Assembly (NCBI GenBank): GCA_026225945.1
Contig: JAMJFZ010000199.1
Coordinates: forward strand, 65,702,001 to 65,766,000
Source: Cricetomys ansorgei
Lineage: Eukaryota > Chordata > Mammalia > Rodentia > Nesomyidae
Length of the DNA: 64,000 bases
Direction: 5' to 3'
Shown here piece by piece: positions 20,736-32,190 of the stretch (within the stretch, counting starts at the first letter, position 1; each line of letters starts with the position of its first letter). The notes under the pieces were generated by a model, which was given only the letters and a program-made list of their open reading frames with translations, made no database searches and had not been told where the DNA came from. Position numbers and translations under genes: made by a program.

Positions 20736-21030
20736 CTTTGAGAATCAATGCCTTCCAGGTGTCATTTAGTTCACAAGTACAGCCCTGGGTAGCCTTCCAA
20801 GCTCCAGTAAATAATCTCCCAACCCATGACCCTGCAACAACCCCGGTTAAACTGAATGAGTCACAAAACAACAACAGCAACAACAACAACAACAAGAAGC
20901 ACAGACATAAAATCAGGAAGAAAAGTTCCTGTCCTGAGAAGAGGATGAGTTTCAGTATGAATGAGAGGACAATGTGATGTGTATGTTCAAAATATAGATG
21001 AATATTAATTTATCAGAGAATATACAAAAA
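20736..21030 (+). mobile_element. Second L1 3' UTR fragment
   Basis: GCTCCAGTAAATAATCTCCC, CCCATGACCCTGCAACAACC, GGTTAAACTGAATGAGTCAC, an AAC-rich run (20865-20896) and TTCAAAATATAGATGAATAT are those of another rodent L1 3' end. It directly follows the A-tail of the preceding L1, so one copy probably inserted in the tail of the other. Confidence 0.72.
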
Positions 21031-22429
21031 CAATAGCTTTTATATATTTAAATGACTTCATATATTGACCTTAATTATATATTAATTACAAATAATATAC
21101 AACAACCAGTATCCGTATGATTATATGAAAATAGTACAATATATTATATACAATGGATAGAAAAAGTGAATACTATAGATTGCGTAGCATCTGCAAATCC
21201 CAGAGTATCTACTGTCTGATATCCTATAGAAAGCATGTACCAATCTATATTTTGTATTCTTGGTTGATTTCTGCTTAATTTATAAACTCTTAAAAATATG
21301 TGTTGATATCTCTTCTTGAGTATCCGTTAGGTAACCAATTGTTACTTTTTTGCTTTGACTTAGATATGCTACGTTTTTTAAGTATACATCAGTCCAGGAT
21401 TGTATTATCATCGGTGAGTTATTCATTTTATAATGTGTGAGGGTCAATCATATCCATGTTAAGCTCCTTCATTCTCCCAATAGACATCTGTCTTGCCTAT
21501 ATTAAAGGAAGCCGATGTCCAAACATTAATACCTGAGTAAATATTATCACAAAGGACATTTTCATTGTAGGTTTTGGTTGGAATATCTTTTGCTTTTGAA
21601 ATGGTATCTAAGAAAACATTTGGGTTTTCTTCCCATGTGCCCTAGAGATGCTTCAGCACTGAAAGAAGTTAATTTGCTAATATCACCATAGAGATTATTA
21701 AGTAATCACACAGAGTAACATAAATCTTATGCAAACATACCATGTTTCTTTGGGTGTTTGAGAGTTCTGAAGAATGATTCCTCGTCCCCCAGGATATCTG
21801 CCTAGAGTCACATTTCACTCTCTCTTTGCTTGGCTGGCAAACACTTGCTCTCTTTCATTCTTTACTTAGGCGTTGCTTTTCTTAGACCACAGTTCCATGG
21901 GGGAATTCATTTAAAAACCTGTGGGTACACTGATCAATCAGAAATCCTCCTCTCCTATGGGGTTAATTAACATCCCAATATTCAGGGATCTTTACTTGAG
22001 ATTTTAGAATCAAATCTTGTGTATGAATAGGTTTAGTAAGCCAGTTTGGTAACCCTATTCCAATATATCAATTAGAGTTAAGTTATAACACAAAATAGAG
22101 AAAATAAATTTATTTAATCTGGTAATATTGCTTGGAAGAGTCACAAATAAAGAGGCCCACTGACCCCATTAAGCCATTTGTGGGTTACAGACATGAGGTG
22201 TAGGTTTAAATAGAGATCAAGAAGTTATGTAGAACTAAGCCTTCTTGGTCAAGGTGAAGTCTGGTTCATCACTCACTCATCATTGTCTTGGCTCCAGTAT
22301 CACCTGGACAATAGTCTGAAAAGTTGTTAAAACTGTGTGAAATCTCTTTCTGGGAGAAAGTCAAGTCATGTGGATGACATCAGCTTTCTTCTTCACCAGT
22401 ATGATAGTATTGGGGAAGTCAAGTCCCCT
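21031..22429. other. Unique AT-rich sequence; nothing recognised
   Basis: Contains only short frames. No SINE or LTR pattern was found. Confidence 0.4.
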
Positions 22430-22562
22430 GAGACAAATTTTTACAAATTTTTATAGCCAAAATCTGGGTCACAAGTGTCTCTTTTTTTCTCTCATTTTAA
22501 ACTTTCTTTAGTTTTTAGTTATTTAAACAGTATACTTTGATTGTATTATTTCCTGCTTCTCA
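22430..22562 (-). mobile_element. Possible L1 3' end, antisense
   Basis: TTAAACAGTATACTTTGATT after a T-rich stretch resembles the complement of the L1 tail (AATCAAAATATACTG...). Short and diverged, so only suggestive. Confidence 0.35.
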
Positions 22563-22792
22563 CAGTGTTCCTCCTCAACCTTCCTGATGCTACAGTCCTT
22601 TTATATAGTTCCTCATGTTGTGGTGACCCACCAAGTATACAATTATTTATGTTGCTACCTCATAACTGTATAATCTTACTACAGTTATGAATCACAGTGT
22701 AAATATCTGATATCCAGATAGTCTTAGGTGACCTCTGTGAAAGGGTTGTTCAGCCCCCAAAGGAGTTGTGGCTCTTCTGTTGAGAACTGCTG
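22563..22792. mobile_element. URR1-like hAT-Charlie non-autonomous DNA transposon
   Basis: Internal blocks CTGATGCTACAGTCCTTTTA, TAGTTCCTCATGTTGTGGTG, TACCTCATAACTGTA, GTGTAAATATCTGATATCCA, AGTCTTAGGTGACCTCTGTG and AAAGGGTTGTTCAGCCCCCA match the other two copies here. The right end is GTTGAGAACTGCTG, the complement of the CAG(T/C)GGTTCTCAAC terminal repeat; the left end is worn. No clear 8-bp duplication was found. Confidence 0.85.
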
Positions 22793-24789
22793 CTTTAGGG
22801 TATCTTTAATATTTTAAGGATTGCTATAGTAGTAATTCCAAGTTGTGAGTCTTTCAGTCTAATACTTCCAAAGCTCTTTATCATAATGTCAGTTTCCCAT
22901 ATCAGAGTCCTCCTTCTTTTTCAACCTGGATTTTGTGCTCACTTATATTTTTAAAGCTTGTTTTATGCATTTCTTTTTAGAGGGATATCTGTATTATGAC
23001 ACTAACACAGTCTACCATATTTCAAAACTTGAATCCAGAAATCTCATTTCTTTATCCAGCAATAGTGTGTACGATTATATTTTTATCTTTACATTTCATC
23101 ACGGGATGTTTGGCCTCAGCCACATTAGGTAACTCCTATGAACACATGACTATTAACTGATAAAGCAAAAGAAAAAAAAAACCTGATATTTCCTTTCCTG
23201 TGTTATAACTCTGCTGCTAGGAAATAAATTGTATTTTAAGGATAAATAAATAAACATAATACCTAAGATTACATTCTCCAGGATTTTCTATGTTGTGTGT
23301 GACAGAAATATTCAAACTTCTCTAAAGGGAAAAATGATTTTCATACCTGAAAACTCCATTATAGCAAGGGGTATCTCTCTTCATCATAGCCCTGATTTCT
23401 TATGCACTGACTTCATTCCTGGATGAGCTGGCTGGATGTATTAGAAAGACAGAAATAAGCTAATCTCAGTCTATATCCTATAGTTGAGTAACCTTAAAAC
23501 AATGAAAATCTTTCTTTCTTAACATCCCCAGCAAAGTCCAAGGGATGTATCATTGAACACTGGCTTCAGTGATGGGCTGGTGATCAGATATTACTGAGAG
23601 ACTATCTATGGTCATGTGAAGACCTAATTAAGTCAGGAATCCTGAAGCAGACAGTATCAGAAATGGACAAAGATTGTGTTCATGGCCAGGTGCTGTTGAG
23701 GTCAATGTTAAGTTGTACAGTTAGGTAATAGAACCTGTTGGAACCAGGCTTACTCATATTCTGGTTTCCTCATCCAGGAAATACTTGCTCCCCCTTAATA
23801 TCTGTCAATTATACTCCACCTCCCTAGACCTCCTCTATTCAGTGGGTCTAATATTTGTGTCTCCCCTCCCATAGTCTCCACTAGGACATTAACTATTGTT
23901 ATGTTGTCCCTTAACTTATAGCTGGTGTCTAGAAATCTACTGACAAATTATTAACAGTTAATTGCCTAGTTACAAACACAACTCCATATGAGATTAGCAT
24001 ACAGAATCTGATATTCTAAGAAATATAATTTTACTCTTTCTCACATTAATTTTAATTGTAATGATGCTGAAGGTACCTTGCTCTGTGTACTCATTTAGAA
24101 ACTGAAGCTTTTATAGGATTCATTATCTTAAAAGTTCGATTATTATGACAGCTTGGTTAATGACATCCCCCTGGTAGGCAGATGGGGAAGTGGAAGACTA
24201 AAACATAATTCAGGGAGGTGTTGAGTAGGTTCAATTCAGAAAGGGTACATACTGTGCCTCTATTGCCCAGAACTCAATTGCAAGTCTATTTCCCCATGCA
24301 GTAGGGGTTGAGGTCCTTGGCTGAACACTTGCACCCCGACAGTCATCTTCTTCACAGAATAAAAATCGCTTTTTATAGATAATCATTGACCTTTGTCACA
24401 GAATACTTAATCTCACCAAATTTTGTTCCAATTAAGACTGAGGTGTTAGGACTTCTTGTTTCATGTTTTAATTCATTTTTTAAAAAAATTTGTTTTAATT
24501 GTCTTTTATCTCTTATAATTCTATAACAAAGTGTCACATAATATTCTTGAATATAGATTCAACAAGATTTCCTTGAAAATAAATAAATATCAATATTTAT
24601 CTGGGTTCTATTGAAGTCTGTCTTAAGAAAGTTGCAGTAGTCAGTAACTCCATGGAATGAATGATTTGAAGGGGCCTTTTAATGGTTCTTTGGACTAGTA
24701 GATCTTTTTGTGTTATGGAAATAATTTTATAGTCTATTGACATTTTCTGAAGAAAATGAGAGAGACAGTAAGGAAATTGACATGTTTTG
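22793..24789. other. ~2 kb unique sequence; nothing recognised
   Basis: AT-rich, no exon or recent repeat. A 65-codon frame at 22935-23132 has no family resemblance. Confidence 0.4.
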
Positions 24790-24915
24790 TATTGAGTAAC
24801 TACAGTGTGTCTGTCCTGTTGTAGGTATATTATATAGGCTATTTCATTTGTCTATTTAACTCTGTAACTCTATTAGGATCATACATTTCAATTTACCTGC
24901 AAAAATAAAGCATAA
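24790..24915 (+). mobile_element. L2 LINE remnant
   Basis: TATTGAGTAACTACAGTGTG, TCCTGTTGTAGG and CTGTAACTCTATTAGGATCA follow the 'tattgagcgcctactatgtgccaggcactg' segment of L2. Confidence 0.5.
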
Positions 24916-26279
24916 TAATTCTGCTGAAGAAATACTAAGAATTAACATTTCAGTAGTTCTTGCCACATTTGCTGTTTTATATAGATATTCCATTTAAATC
25001 TTCTGCATAACTTCATGAATGTGGAGTCTCTTTGAAGTTCATGAGCAAGAATTAGAGGCCAAGTAAGAACCTAGACAAGTCTTCCAGCTAGCTAAAAAGC
25101 AGACTTGGGATTTAGCCAAGTTCTTGCCCTTTCAAGCAGGCTGGCATCTCTGTTCTTTAATAGTCACTGTTGTTACTTGCATGCCCCCAAGTGGAAGAAA
25201 ACCAAAGGTCATATGGCATCTGAGTAGAATTCATTAGCAGTATCAAGGGGGAAGAAAGCCCTGGAAAAGGCATGGACAAGGTAAGGCAGTGTGCTGTCAG
25301 GAAGAGTCCCTGAGAAGTGAGGGGGAGGCAGGGGCTGCCAAGCGTGAGATACAAGGACAAAGCCTTTTACTGTGGGTGCATTGTGCAATGTATGTACTTA
25401 CTATTGGGTGACATATGTCTTTGTTTGCCTATAATTTCACAGCGTCTGTTAGAACCTGTTGGTGCCCTGGTTTCAGGGTGATAAATGCATGCAGACAGCT
25501 CACTGGGCAGGCGGCTTCTGTGTGGTTAAAGGGAAAAGAAAGAAGGCTTAGAGAGTGCAACCCTTCTGGCTAAGGGGACAGGGAAGTATTTGGTTTTGTG
25601 TACATATAGACATGAGTAAATGTTCATAATGTGCGTATTTGTACATATGTACATGTATATGTATAATTTTTTTCTGTGCATCTCTCCAGCTCAAAAGGAA
25701 GTCCTCTCTCAATGTTTGTAACAGCATTCTCTCTGATAAGGTATGAGGACCTGTGTGGCCATTCTGACTTTTTAAAACAATTTTATTCTTCCAATTACAC
25801 TATCATTGATCTAAAAGAAAGAAAACATAGCCTACGTTTTTGTACTTTTAGAGGGAGAAAACATGCATTCCTATCCCTTCAGGCTTTTGACTTCTGGGAA
25901 CATATTAACATAGTTTATGCTTTGGGAGGGGGGCAAACTCATTCAGGCAAGGGGGAAGATGGAATTTTCTGAGTCATTATTGTTTGCCTGGTCCTTTGTT
26001 TCTGTTTTCTCATCCAGAGTTCCTGTAAATTTGAGAGTGTGGTAGAATACTCTCTCCTCCATTTCCAGTTACTTGTTTGGGGAACCAGACTCAAACACCT
26101 TCAGAACAGGATTCTATCACACCTCCAATTCAGCTTCCCTTGAACCTGGCCTCTCACTTTCAGGGATACAGAATTCTGTTCAATCAATGATTTCCCCATT
26201 TTTCTGAAAAACCACCAAACAAGAAAAATAGTAGCCATTAAAAATCCAGCATTTACTATATCCCTGAAGGCTCCCTCAG
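24916..26279. other. Unique sequence; nothing recognised
   Basis: 25157-25360 (minus, 67 codons) and 25676-25972 (plus, 98 codons) are open but start at non-ATG codons or lack any family resemblance or flanking splice logic. The A-rich purine stretch near 25500-25560 is unremarkable. Confidence 0.4.
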
Positions 26280-26640
26280 TATTCAAAATTTGTTAGTTAT
26301 CTAACACTGTGTAACAAGTTGTCCTAAAACATTTCAGCTTCAAACAAGAAACATTTATTATCTCACATTAAGAGTGAGTAAAAGCTGTGGTCATGGGTTA
26401 ATTGCTTGTGGTTCAAAGTCTCTCTTGAGGCTTATTCAACCTGTCAAGCAGGAGAAGCAGTTTCACTGAAGTCCTGTACAATAAGAGAACATGTACTTCC
26501 AAATTCATTCACCTCTGAGGCTACTTGTAAAATCTGGCTCCTGACCACGTGGTCTGATTGTCAGGATTTCCACATCTTGGCATCTGAGTTCTCCCTTATT
26601 TTCCCTAGAGAACAGGATCTGATACAGTAAGAAGTGTCTA
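26280..26640 (-). mobile_element. Ancient mammalian LTR-like repeat, family unresolved
   Basis: ATCTAACACTGTGTAACAAG, TTCAGCTTCAAACAAGAAAC and ATTTATTATCTCACATTAAG match the widespread 'ctgtgtaacaa...acatttattatctcaca' start of an old mammalian repeat seen in reverse. Later parts are too worn to assign. Confidence 0.45.
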
Positions 26641-27334
26641 GGATGGAAGGTGAAACCTTTTTAGAGCATAATCAAGAAAGTCACTAATCCCAGTGTACAG
26701 TTAAGCAGGGATGTTAAGCAGGTCATGAACACAAGATCACTGGGGTGCCTCAGGAAGCCCAATAGAGCATTTTCCAACACTCCCAGTTGCCAGGCAAGGG
26801 AAGAGAGTATGAGAGCAGAGAGTTGCTTTTGCCTTCTCTAAAGATTGGTGTATAAACCAACAAATAGTTGTAAAAAATAATGTGGATAATATATCCACAT
26901 TATTTCCTTAGAAACAAAGTTGCAACAGGTCTTGTGCTGTTGATCAGGTTCTAAATAATAAAATTGTAATGAGAAAGTGACTGGCTATTGAGCATTTATA
27001 GCCTTACTTCTAAACTATTTAGATAAACGCCACCTATGTTAAAATATATAGTTCTTTTCCCTTGGGACCTTCTCTCCATTATTGTCAGACAGTGCTACTT
27101 TGCAGAAGGGTAGAATGTATCAGATTATGGAAAGATTTCAGTTTGGGTCATGCCATTTTTGACTCATCGACCTAAACTTCCAATTCTTTCTTATCAATGT
27201 GGATAAAATGCCTTATGTGTGTATTTTATTAAGTTTAAAGATGATAGCATAAAATAAATTAATTGAAAAATTTTTATGGTTTGTTATGCAGAAATACTTG
27301 TGCTTTTGTAGTGAATGAGCCAAATATAATGCTC
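26641..27334. other. No feature recognised
   Basis: Around 26875-26910 a short inverted repeat (GTGGATAATATATCCACAT) forms a small perfect-arm hairpin. Otherwise ordinary AT-rich sequence. Confidence 0.45.
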
Positions 27335-27420
27335 AAGGGAAATGCATCTTAGTGGTAGAATATTTGTTGGTTCTTGGCCTTTGGTTCCACCCTTAGCATC
27401 CATTTTCAAATACATGGCCT
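27335..27420 (+). mobile_element. ID-like SINE (tRNA-derived) remnant
   Basis: TCTTAGTGGTAGAATATTTG gives a Pol III A-box region, and GGTTCCACCCTTAGCATCC the B-box region, in the order and spacing of ID elements. Heavily diverged and without a clean A-tail. Confidence 0.6.
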
Positions 27421-27769
27421 AGAAAAATACTGACTCCTGAAATGCCTAAATATGTCTACTCAGTACTTATTTGCTGGTTTCTTCTCACAGAGGTGTTTCC
27501 ATCTTGCTTCTTGTGGAAAAATTGATTTTACAGAGTGGTCGATCCACTTATGAAGTGATCCACTCAACAACTCCTAGGTAAGAACTGAACATTTACCAAT
27601 CTTGACTATGTACAGATACTGCATCTACTTGTTTATTGTGGATTTTATCTCCTATATAATTGTGTACAACTACAAAAGAGGAACTACTTACACTCTTGTC
27701 AGTATAGTCAAAATCTCTTATTGATTCAGATACCCATAACTTATTTCAGTCAGCTTAGAGGTTGTGAAG
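27421..27769. other. No feature recognised
   Basis: Contains the small palindromic stretch GTGGTCGATCCACTTATGAA and its partner GTGATCCAC near 27536-27565. No repeat family identified. Confidence 0.4.
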
Positions 27770-28175
27770 GTTAATTGCTATTATCAACTCAACTAGATTT
27801 AGAATCACCATAGAAACACACCTCTCTCTCTTTCTCTCTTTCTCTCTCCCTGTGTGAGGGTTTCCAGACAGGTTTACCTATAGAGGGATTACTTACCCTG
27901 AATTTATGTAGTAACCAATGGGTTGGAGTACGAAACCAGATCTGAGGAAGTAATTGAGCAGAAAACTCGATTCATTATTCTCTGCTTTCTGGCTACAAAC
28001 ACACTATGACCAGCTGTCTCATTCTTTTCCCACCAAGCCTTCCTTGCTGTGGTGATTCATCTCAAATTGTACTACTTCACACTGTGAGCCAAAATAAACC
28101 CTTCTTCCTCTCAGTCACTTCTTATCAGGCATTTAGCTACAGTAATGATAAAGTATTGTAATGCAATGGTATAGA
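27770..28175 (+). mobile_element. MaLR-type LTR with internal (CTCTTT)n
   Basis: GAAGGTTAATTGCTATTATC, CAACTCAACTAGATTTAGAA, TCACCATAGAAACACACCTC, then CTATGACCAGCTGTCTCA, CACACTGTGAGCCAAAATAA and ACCCTTCTTCC are the start and end of a rodent MaLR LTR in the sense direction; AAATAAAC lies near the poly(A) region. A pyrimidine microsatellite (27822-27850) interrupts it. Confidence 0.7.
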
Positions 28176-28571
28176 TTAAAGCAACATCTCTGAATCATTT
28201 GCTATGGTCAGACAAATTAGTACCTACTATTTAGCTCTACTAAATAGCTACTTGGTGCTACTAAATAGCACCGAGTCAATTTTGTCTATGGCTGAATGTT
28301 TTAAACATGGTAATGGCTAATGGTAATGGTAATATCTACTCTGGTGAATCCCCATAGACTCTCTTCGTTAATGCTTAGTTCTTCACATTGTATAGTATTC
28401 TGATTCTCTTCTGCAGTAACATGGAATGAATGAAATGCTCTGCCTATTGTCCTCCAGGAAAGGCCCTCTCATTTGCAACATCATTTCATTTCTAATTAGG
28501 TTTTTGAACATAACTGTGAACGCTTTAATCTTGTCTTTGGAATGCAACCATTTGTTAATTTGTTGATTTAA
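28176..28571. other. Unique sequence containing stacked hairpins
   Basis: Apart from the inverted repeats at 28227-28275, nothing was recognised. TAATGGTAATGGTAAT at about 28310-28335 is a small tandem run. Confidence 0.45.
28227..28275. repeat. Two adjacent inverted repeats sharing the CTAAATAG motif
   Basis: CTATTTAG (28227-28234) pairs with CTAAATAG (28240-28247) around a 5-nt loop. Next, CTTGGTGCTA (28251-28260) pairs with TAGCACCGAG (28266-28275) around CTAAA, 10 bp with one mismatch that becomes a wobble on one RNA strand. CTACTAAATAGC occurs twice, so a direct duplication helped form the pair. Confidence 0.85.
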
Positions 28572-28810
28572 AAAATAGTTTCATATCTATTTTTGAAAAT
28601 TCTATACATGAGCATTACAGATACATCACTCCCTTACTGTCTAACACCTCCTCAATTCATGATATCTTCTTCAAATTATTGTTACTTGTATATGCATGCA
28701 CACACATATAACCTACTGAGTTCATTAGCTTTGATTATATGTGCATGTGTCCAAGGCTGACTGCATGGTATTGGACAACCTATGTGGAATTCACTGATTC
28801 TACATGTTTC
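28572..28810 (-). mobile_element. L1 3' UTR, antisense
   Basis: GAAAATTCTATACATGAGCA is the complement of the L1 tail (CATGTATGAAATTCTC type). ACTGAGTTCATTAGC, AAGGCTGACTGCATGGTATT and GGACAACCTATGTGGAATTC continue the 3' UTR inward. Confidence 0.75.
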
Positions 28811-29368
28811 AGTTTTTAGTTTCATCCCCAGCTCTCATTTCCTTCATCACTGTTGCCCATCCAGGAAGGAACTGACAATGTGGCATAGACTCTATAACAG
28901 AGGGACATCTTATTGACTTGTTCCCTCTCTTCTCAACTCAGCCCCTGGAGTGGATGAAACCATTAGACTGTGAATAATTTGAATTAACTCAGTTGATTAT
29001 GAAGAATCCCTTAAACTTTCCCTTTAAATCGAATTCAAGCTTCTCTTTCCAGACTGATTCAATTAAGATTCATTTTAACTGCAGAACCCTGTCTTCATAA
29101 TTGTTCTTTTAAAGTCCCTTAAAAGACATGTATCAAATTCCCAAGTGCTGCCAGGCTTCTAGTTTTACCTCCAATTCCCTACTTAATGAAGCTGAAAAGA
29201 GTGGGTGATTATATTGTTCCTTTGTTTTTATTGGACAGGCCCAAGAGAATTAGTCCAATTCTGCTGAAATACTACTAATTTGACATTTTCACAAGGATTT
29301 TGAACATGTTTCCTGTATGTGAGGAATGTGAGATAACTATTTCTTTGCCTTTCCCTCCCTAATTCCCT
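28811..29368. other. No feature recognised
   Basis: May include the inner end of the antisense L1 up to about 28960. Sequence beyond that is unassigned and leads into the CTTTT tract. Confidence 0.4.
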
Positions 29369-29441
29369 TTTTCTTTTCTTTTCTTTTCTTTTCTTTTCTT
29401 TTCTTTTCTTTTCTTTTCTTTTCTTTTCTTTTCTTTTCTTT

Positions 29442-29513
<72 letters not shown>

Positions 29514-29545
29514 TCCTTCTTTCTTTCTTTCTTTCTGGTATATGG

Positions 29546-29582
<37 letters not shown>
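29369..29582. repeat. Compound microsatellite (CTTTT)n-(CTTT)n-(TG)n
   Basis: The CTTTT block (29369 to about 29444) changes to CTTT (about 29445-29536); after a 10-bp gap come 18 TG units (29547-29582). The 194- and 93-codon KERKKERK and HTHTHT frames on the minus strand are products of these repeats. Confidence 0.98.
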
Positions 29583-29586
<4 letters not shown>

Positions 29587-30378
29587 CTGTGTACGAGTGT
29601 ACATGTTCAGGTTTGTATGTGTCACAGTGTACATATACAAGTGAGAAGAAATTTTTGGAGGTCATATATGTCCTTCCACAGTAGGTTATTGGAATGGAGC
29701 TCAAATTAGGCTTGTGCTTGACACTGGAAGGGTTTCTTTCCATATGCAAAACACAGGGATGCGTCCACAAAGGGCAGGGTGCTGAAATAACGCCTGACTG
29801 GCTCCATGCCACACTTGTTCATCCAACATCTGGAGGGAATAGGTAGACAAGGTACTGCAGTTCCAAGAATATTTTTCTAGTCCCCCAGGGCTAGAGAAGA
29901 GAAATGAATGCTCAAGAGCAACTGAGAAGGAATCACATTATTGAGCACCTGTATGTGCTGTACATGTAGAACACTCTGCCATCCCTCTATTTGGGGAAGC
30001 TATTTATGATATATTTTCATCACAATGCTATCTATTGATACTAAAGACTCTTAGCATGGTGCTATTTTAGTCTTGCTTCTTCCTGTGACTTTGGCTTATT
30101 ACATAGTGGGAAAGTACCATGAGAAAACTGTGTGACAGTGTGGTGTTATCAGGGTGTGGTCAGTGCCCTTGTGGAAAAATTTTTATCTATCATATTTTCT
30201 AGATTCATAGACACTTATCGTTCCTTGGAGGAGTAATGTCATGAAAATTTTTCAGGGAAGGTGGCATTTAAGTGCTATTCAAGAGTGAATATGAATACAA
30301 ACTACCCAGCAGCTGGGTGTCACTTAATTGGTAAACAAATGTACAAGAAAGGATAAGATTAAGCTTAAGTTAGTCTTA
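29583..30378. other. Sequence between two polypyrimidine tracts; nothing recognised
   Basis: GTGTACATGTTCAGG and GGAGGTCATATATG after the TG run, followed by GGAATGGAGCTCAAATTAGG, resemble a worn tRNA-SINE (B3-like) in reverse, but not clearly enough to call. The rest is unassigned. Confidence 0.4.
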
Positions 30379-30381
30379 ATT

Positions 30382-30443
<62 letters not shown>

Positions 30444-30474
30444 TTCCTTCCTTCCTTCCTTCCTTTCTTCCTTC

Positions 30475-30533
<59 letters not shown>

Positions 30534-30643
30534 TTTTTCTTTCTTTCTTCCTTCCTTCCTTCCTTCCTTCCTTCCTTCCTTCATATCTTTCTCTCTCTCT
30601 CTTTCTTTCTTTCCTTGTTTGTTTCTTTCTATTTATTTATTTT
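30379..30643. repeat. Polypyrimidine tract (CTTT)n/(CCTT)n
   Basis: Alternating CTTT and CCTT blocks run to about 30582, then CTCT and TTTG variants to about 30643. The CTTT-CCTT-CTTT-CCTT ordering is nearly mirror symmetric. Overlapping frames are repeat translations. Confidence 0.97.
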
Positions 30644-30999
30644 TGTCTGTTATAAATGGAGACTCCAAGGAACAACCAAGTTCTAGATTTAAAGTGTTCT
30701 TGCTCTCACACCTCTTTTTCATGTTCATGTTTCTTCATGTTAAGTTTATGAAAGACCCTAAGCAGCACCAGGTTTGCACTGTCCACATCCTATTAACTAC
30801 CCTGCCAGGACTCATGGCCCAGTAGGAAAAAACTATCATTGCTTGTTACTTGTGCGCCTCTATCATCCAGGCCATTTCTTCATCCTGAAATTTGTAGCAT
30901 GAAATCCATTTCAGCCAGAAGGACCTGACCCCCACAACTGAAGGAAAAAGGCCATGCAATTAGGATTTTCACATTAGCTAAACTGACAGTGTGTCAAGT
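30644..30999. other. No feature firmly recognised
   Basis: AGACCCTAAGCAGCACCAGG... CAGTAGGAAAAAACTATCAT could be part of the L1 3' UTR that follows, but I cannot align it with confidence. Confidence 0.35.
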
Positions 31000-31550
31000 T
31001 GGCTTCTAAATATCTAGTTTATACCCACAGACAAATGTGTCCCTTAGCCTTGATCACAGAAGCCTCTCCTTTCAATGAACAATGGAGAATGTAGAAACTC
31101 ATGACTGCACAAAATGCTGAGAAAAAGTGATTGGTATATACTTACCTCTGACTAAGAAAGCTATATCATCCCCTTTATGGAACTCTACAAAAGAGAAGAG
31201 CTGTGGAGTATCTCCTGGGAAGGCAGGTGCAGATAGAGATGTCTGCCGTGGGTCTGCAAAAGAATGGGCTCCTCAAAAGTTAAACATGTATGGAGGTAGG
31301 ACATGGAGGCCTCCATCCTTCACTGTTGAAGGATTTGCCTTCAGGTGTTAACCCAGCAATGAGCCTACTAGGTGCAAATAGACAGTGGTTTACTAAATGT
31401 ATCACAAAACAAAACCAACAGTAATGAACCTGGGAAAGGGACAGGTAGGGATGAGGCGAGTTGATAAGGAGATAAGAGATTGTATAGTGACAGATAAATC
31501 AGAATAGATTATAGACATGTGGAAAATTGTTAAAATCTGTCAATAAAAAA
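31000..31550 (+). mobile_element. L1 3' UTR (rodent type)
   Basis: CCCTTAGCCTTGATCACAGA, AGCCTCTCCTTTCAATGAAC, CTCATGACTGCACAAAATGC, TGAGAAAAAGTGATTGG, then ATAGTGACAGATAAATCAGA near the end, follow the rodent L1 3' UTR. It ends in CAATAAAAAAGTAAAAAACA. A 74-codon frame inside is incidental. Confidence 0.78.
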
Positions 31551-31779
31551 GTAAAAAACAATTCTAAACAAATTAAAAACAATTTTAGGCATGCTCAACT
31601 ATTCAAAGTTAAGGATAGTATGCCACACAGTCTCAGTCTCAGAGTGAATGCTAGGGAGTCTGAAGTTATAGCAGTATTTATGAAACATTTATTTGCATAC
31701 AACTCATCTTTATGAAATATGAACTTATTTCAAATGATACACAACAGAGAAAATCTGTACAGATTTATGGGATGCCATG

Positions 31780-32190
31780 TGCTATTTTGACAGCAGTTGC
31801 ATTTTGTACAATGTAACTTCTCAAGTGCTCATCACTCCTTAAGTTTAAAACATTCAAATACTTTCTTCCAGCTCTCTGAAATGTGTATTGCCATCTTTTG
31901 TCATGCCACTATGTGGTAGCACAGCAGAACATTAATCCATCTGTAAATCAGTAACCCTTGCTTCACATTTTCCCATCTCTCAGATATGCTCCCCCCAGCC
32001 ACTGAGAATGACCATTCAACTTTGCTTCTATGAGAGGACTTTAAATTCACATAGGAATGAGCTTTTTCTACATTTTATCATTCTGTTCCTGACTTATTTC
32101 ACTTAACATAACAACCTCTAGGTCTGTTCTAGTTGTCAAGTGTGTCAGGATTCTTCTTGTTTTGTGGTTGGACAGTATTCCACTGTGGGA
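31780..32190 (-). mobile_element. Old L1 (L1M-type) fragment, antisense
   Basis: CATTTTGTACAATGTAACTT, CAGCCACTGAGAATGACCAT, TTTGCTTCTATGAGAGGACT, CTGACTTATTTCACTTAACA and GGTTGGACAGTATTCCACTG match the complement of the ORF2 end and 3' UTR of mammalian-wide L1M subfamilies. Confidence 0.78.

Noticed and set aside
26690..26760. Resemblance to a 5S rRNA fragment (TTAAGCAGGGATGTTAAGCAGG)
   Set aside because: Only a few bases match around AAGCAGG; the internal promoter order of 5S is absent.
29228..29812. 194-codon minus-strand frame with HTHTHT and KERKKERK blocks
   Set aside because: It runs through the (TG)n and (CTTT)n microsatellites; the flanking residues resemble no protein.
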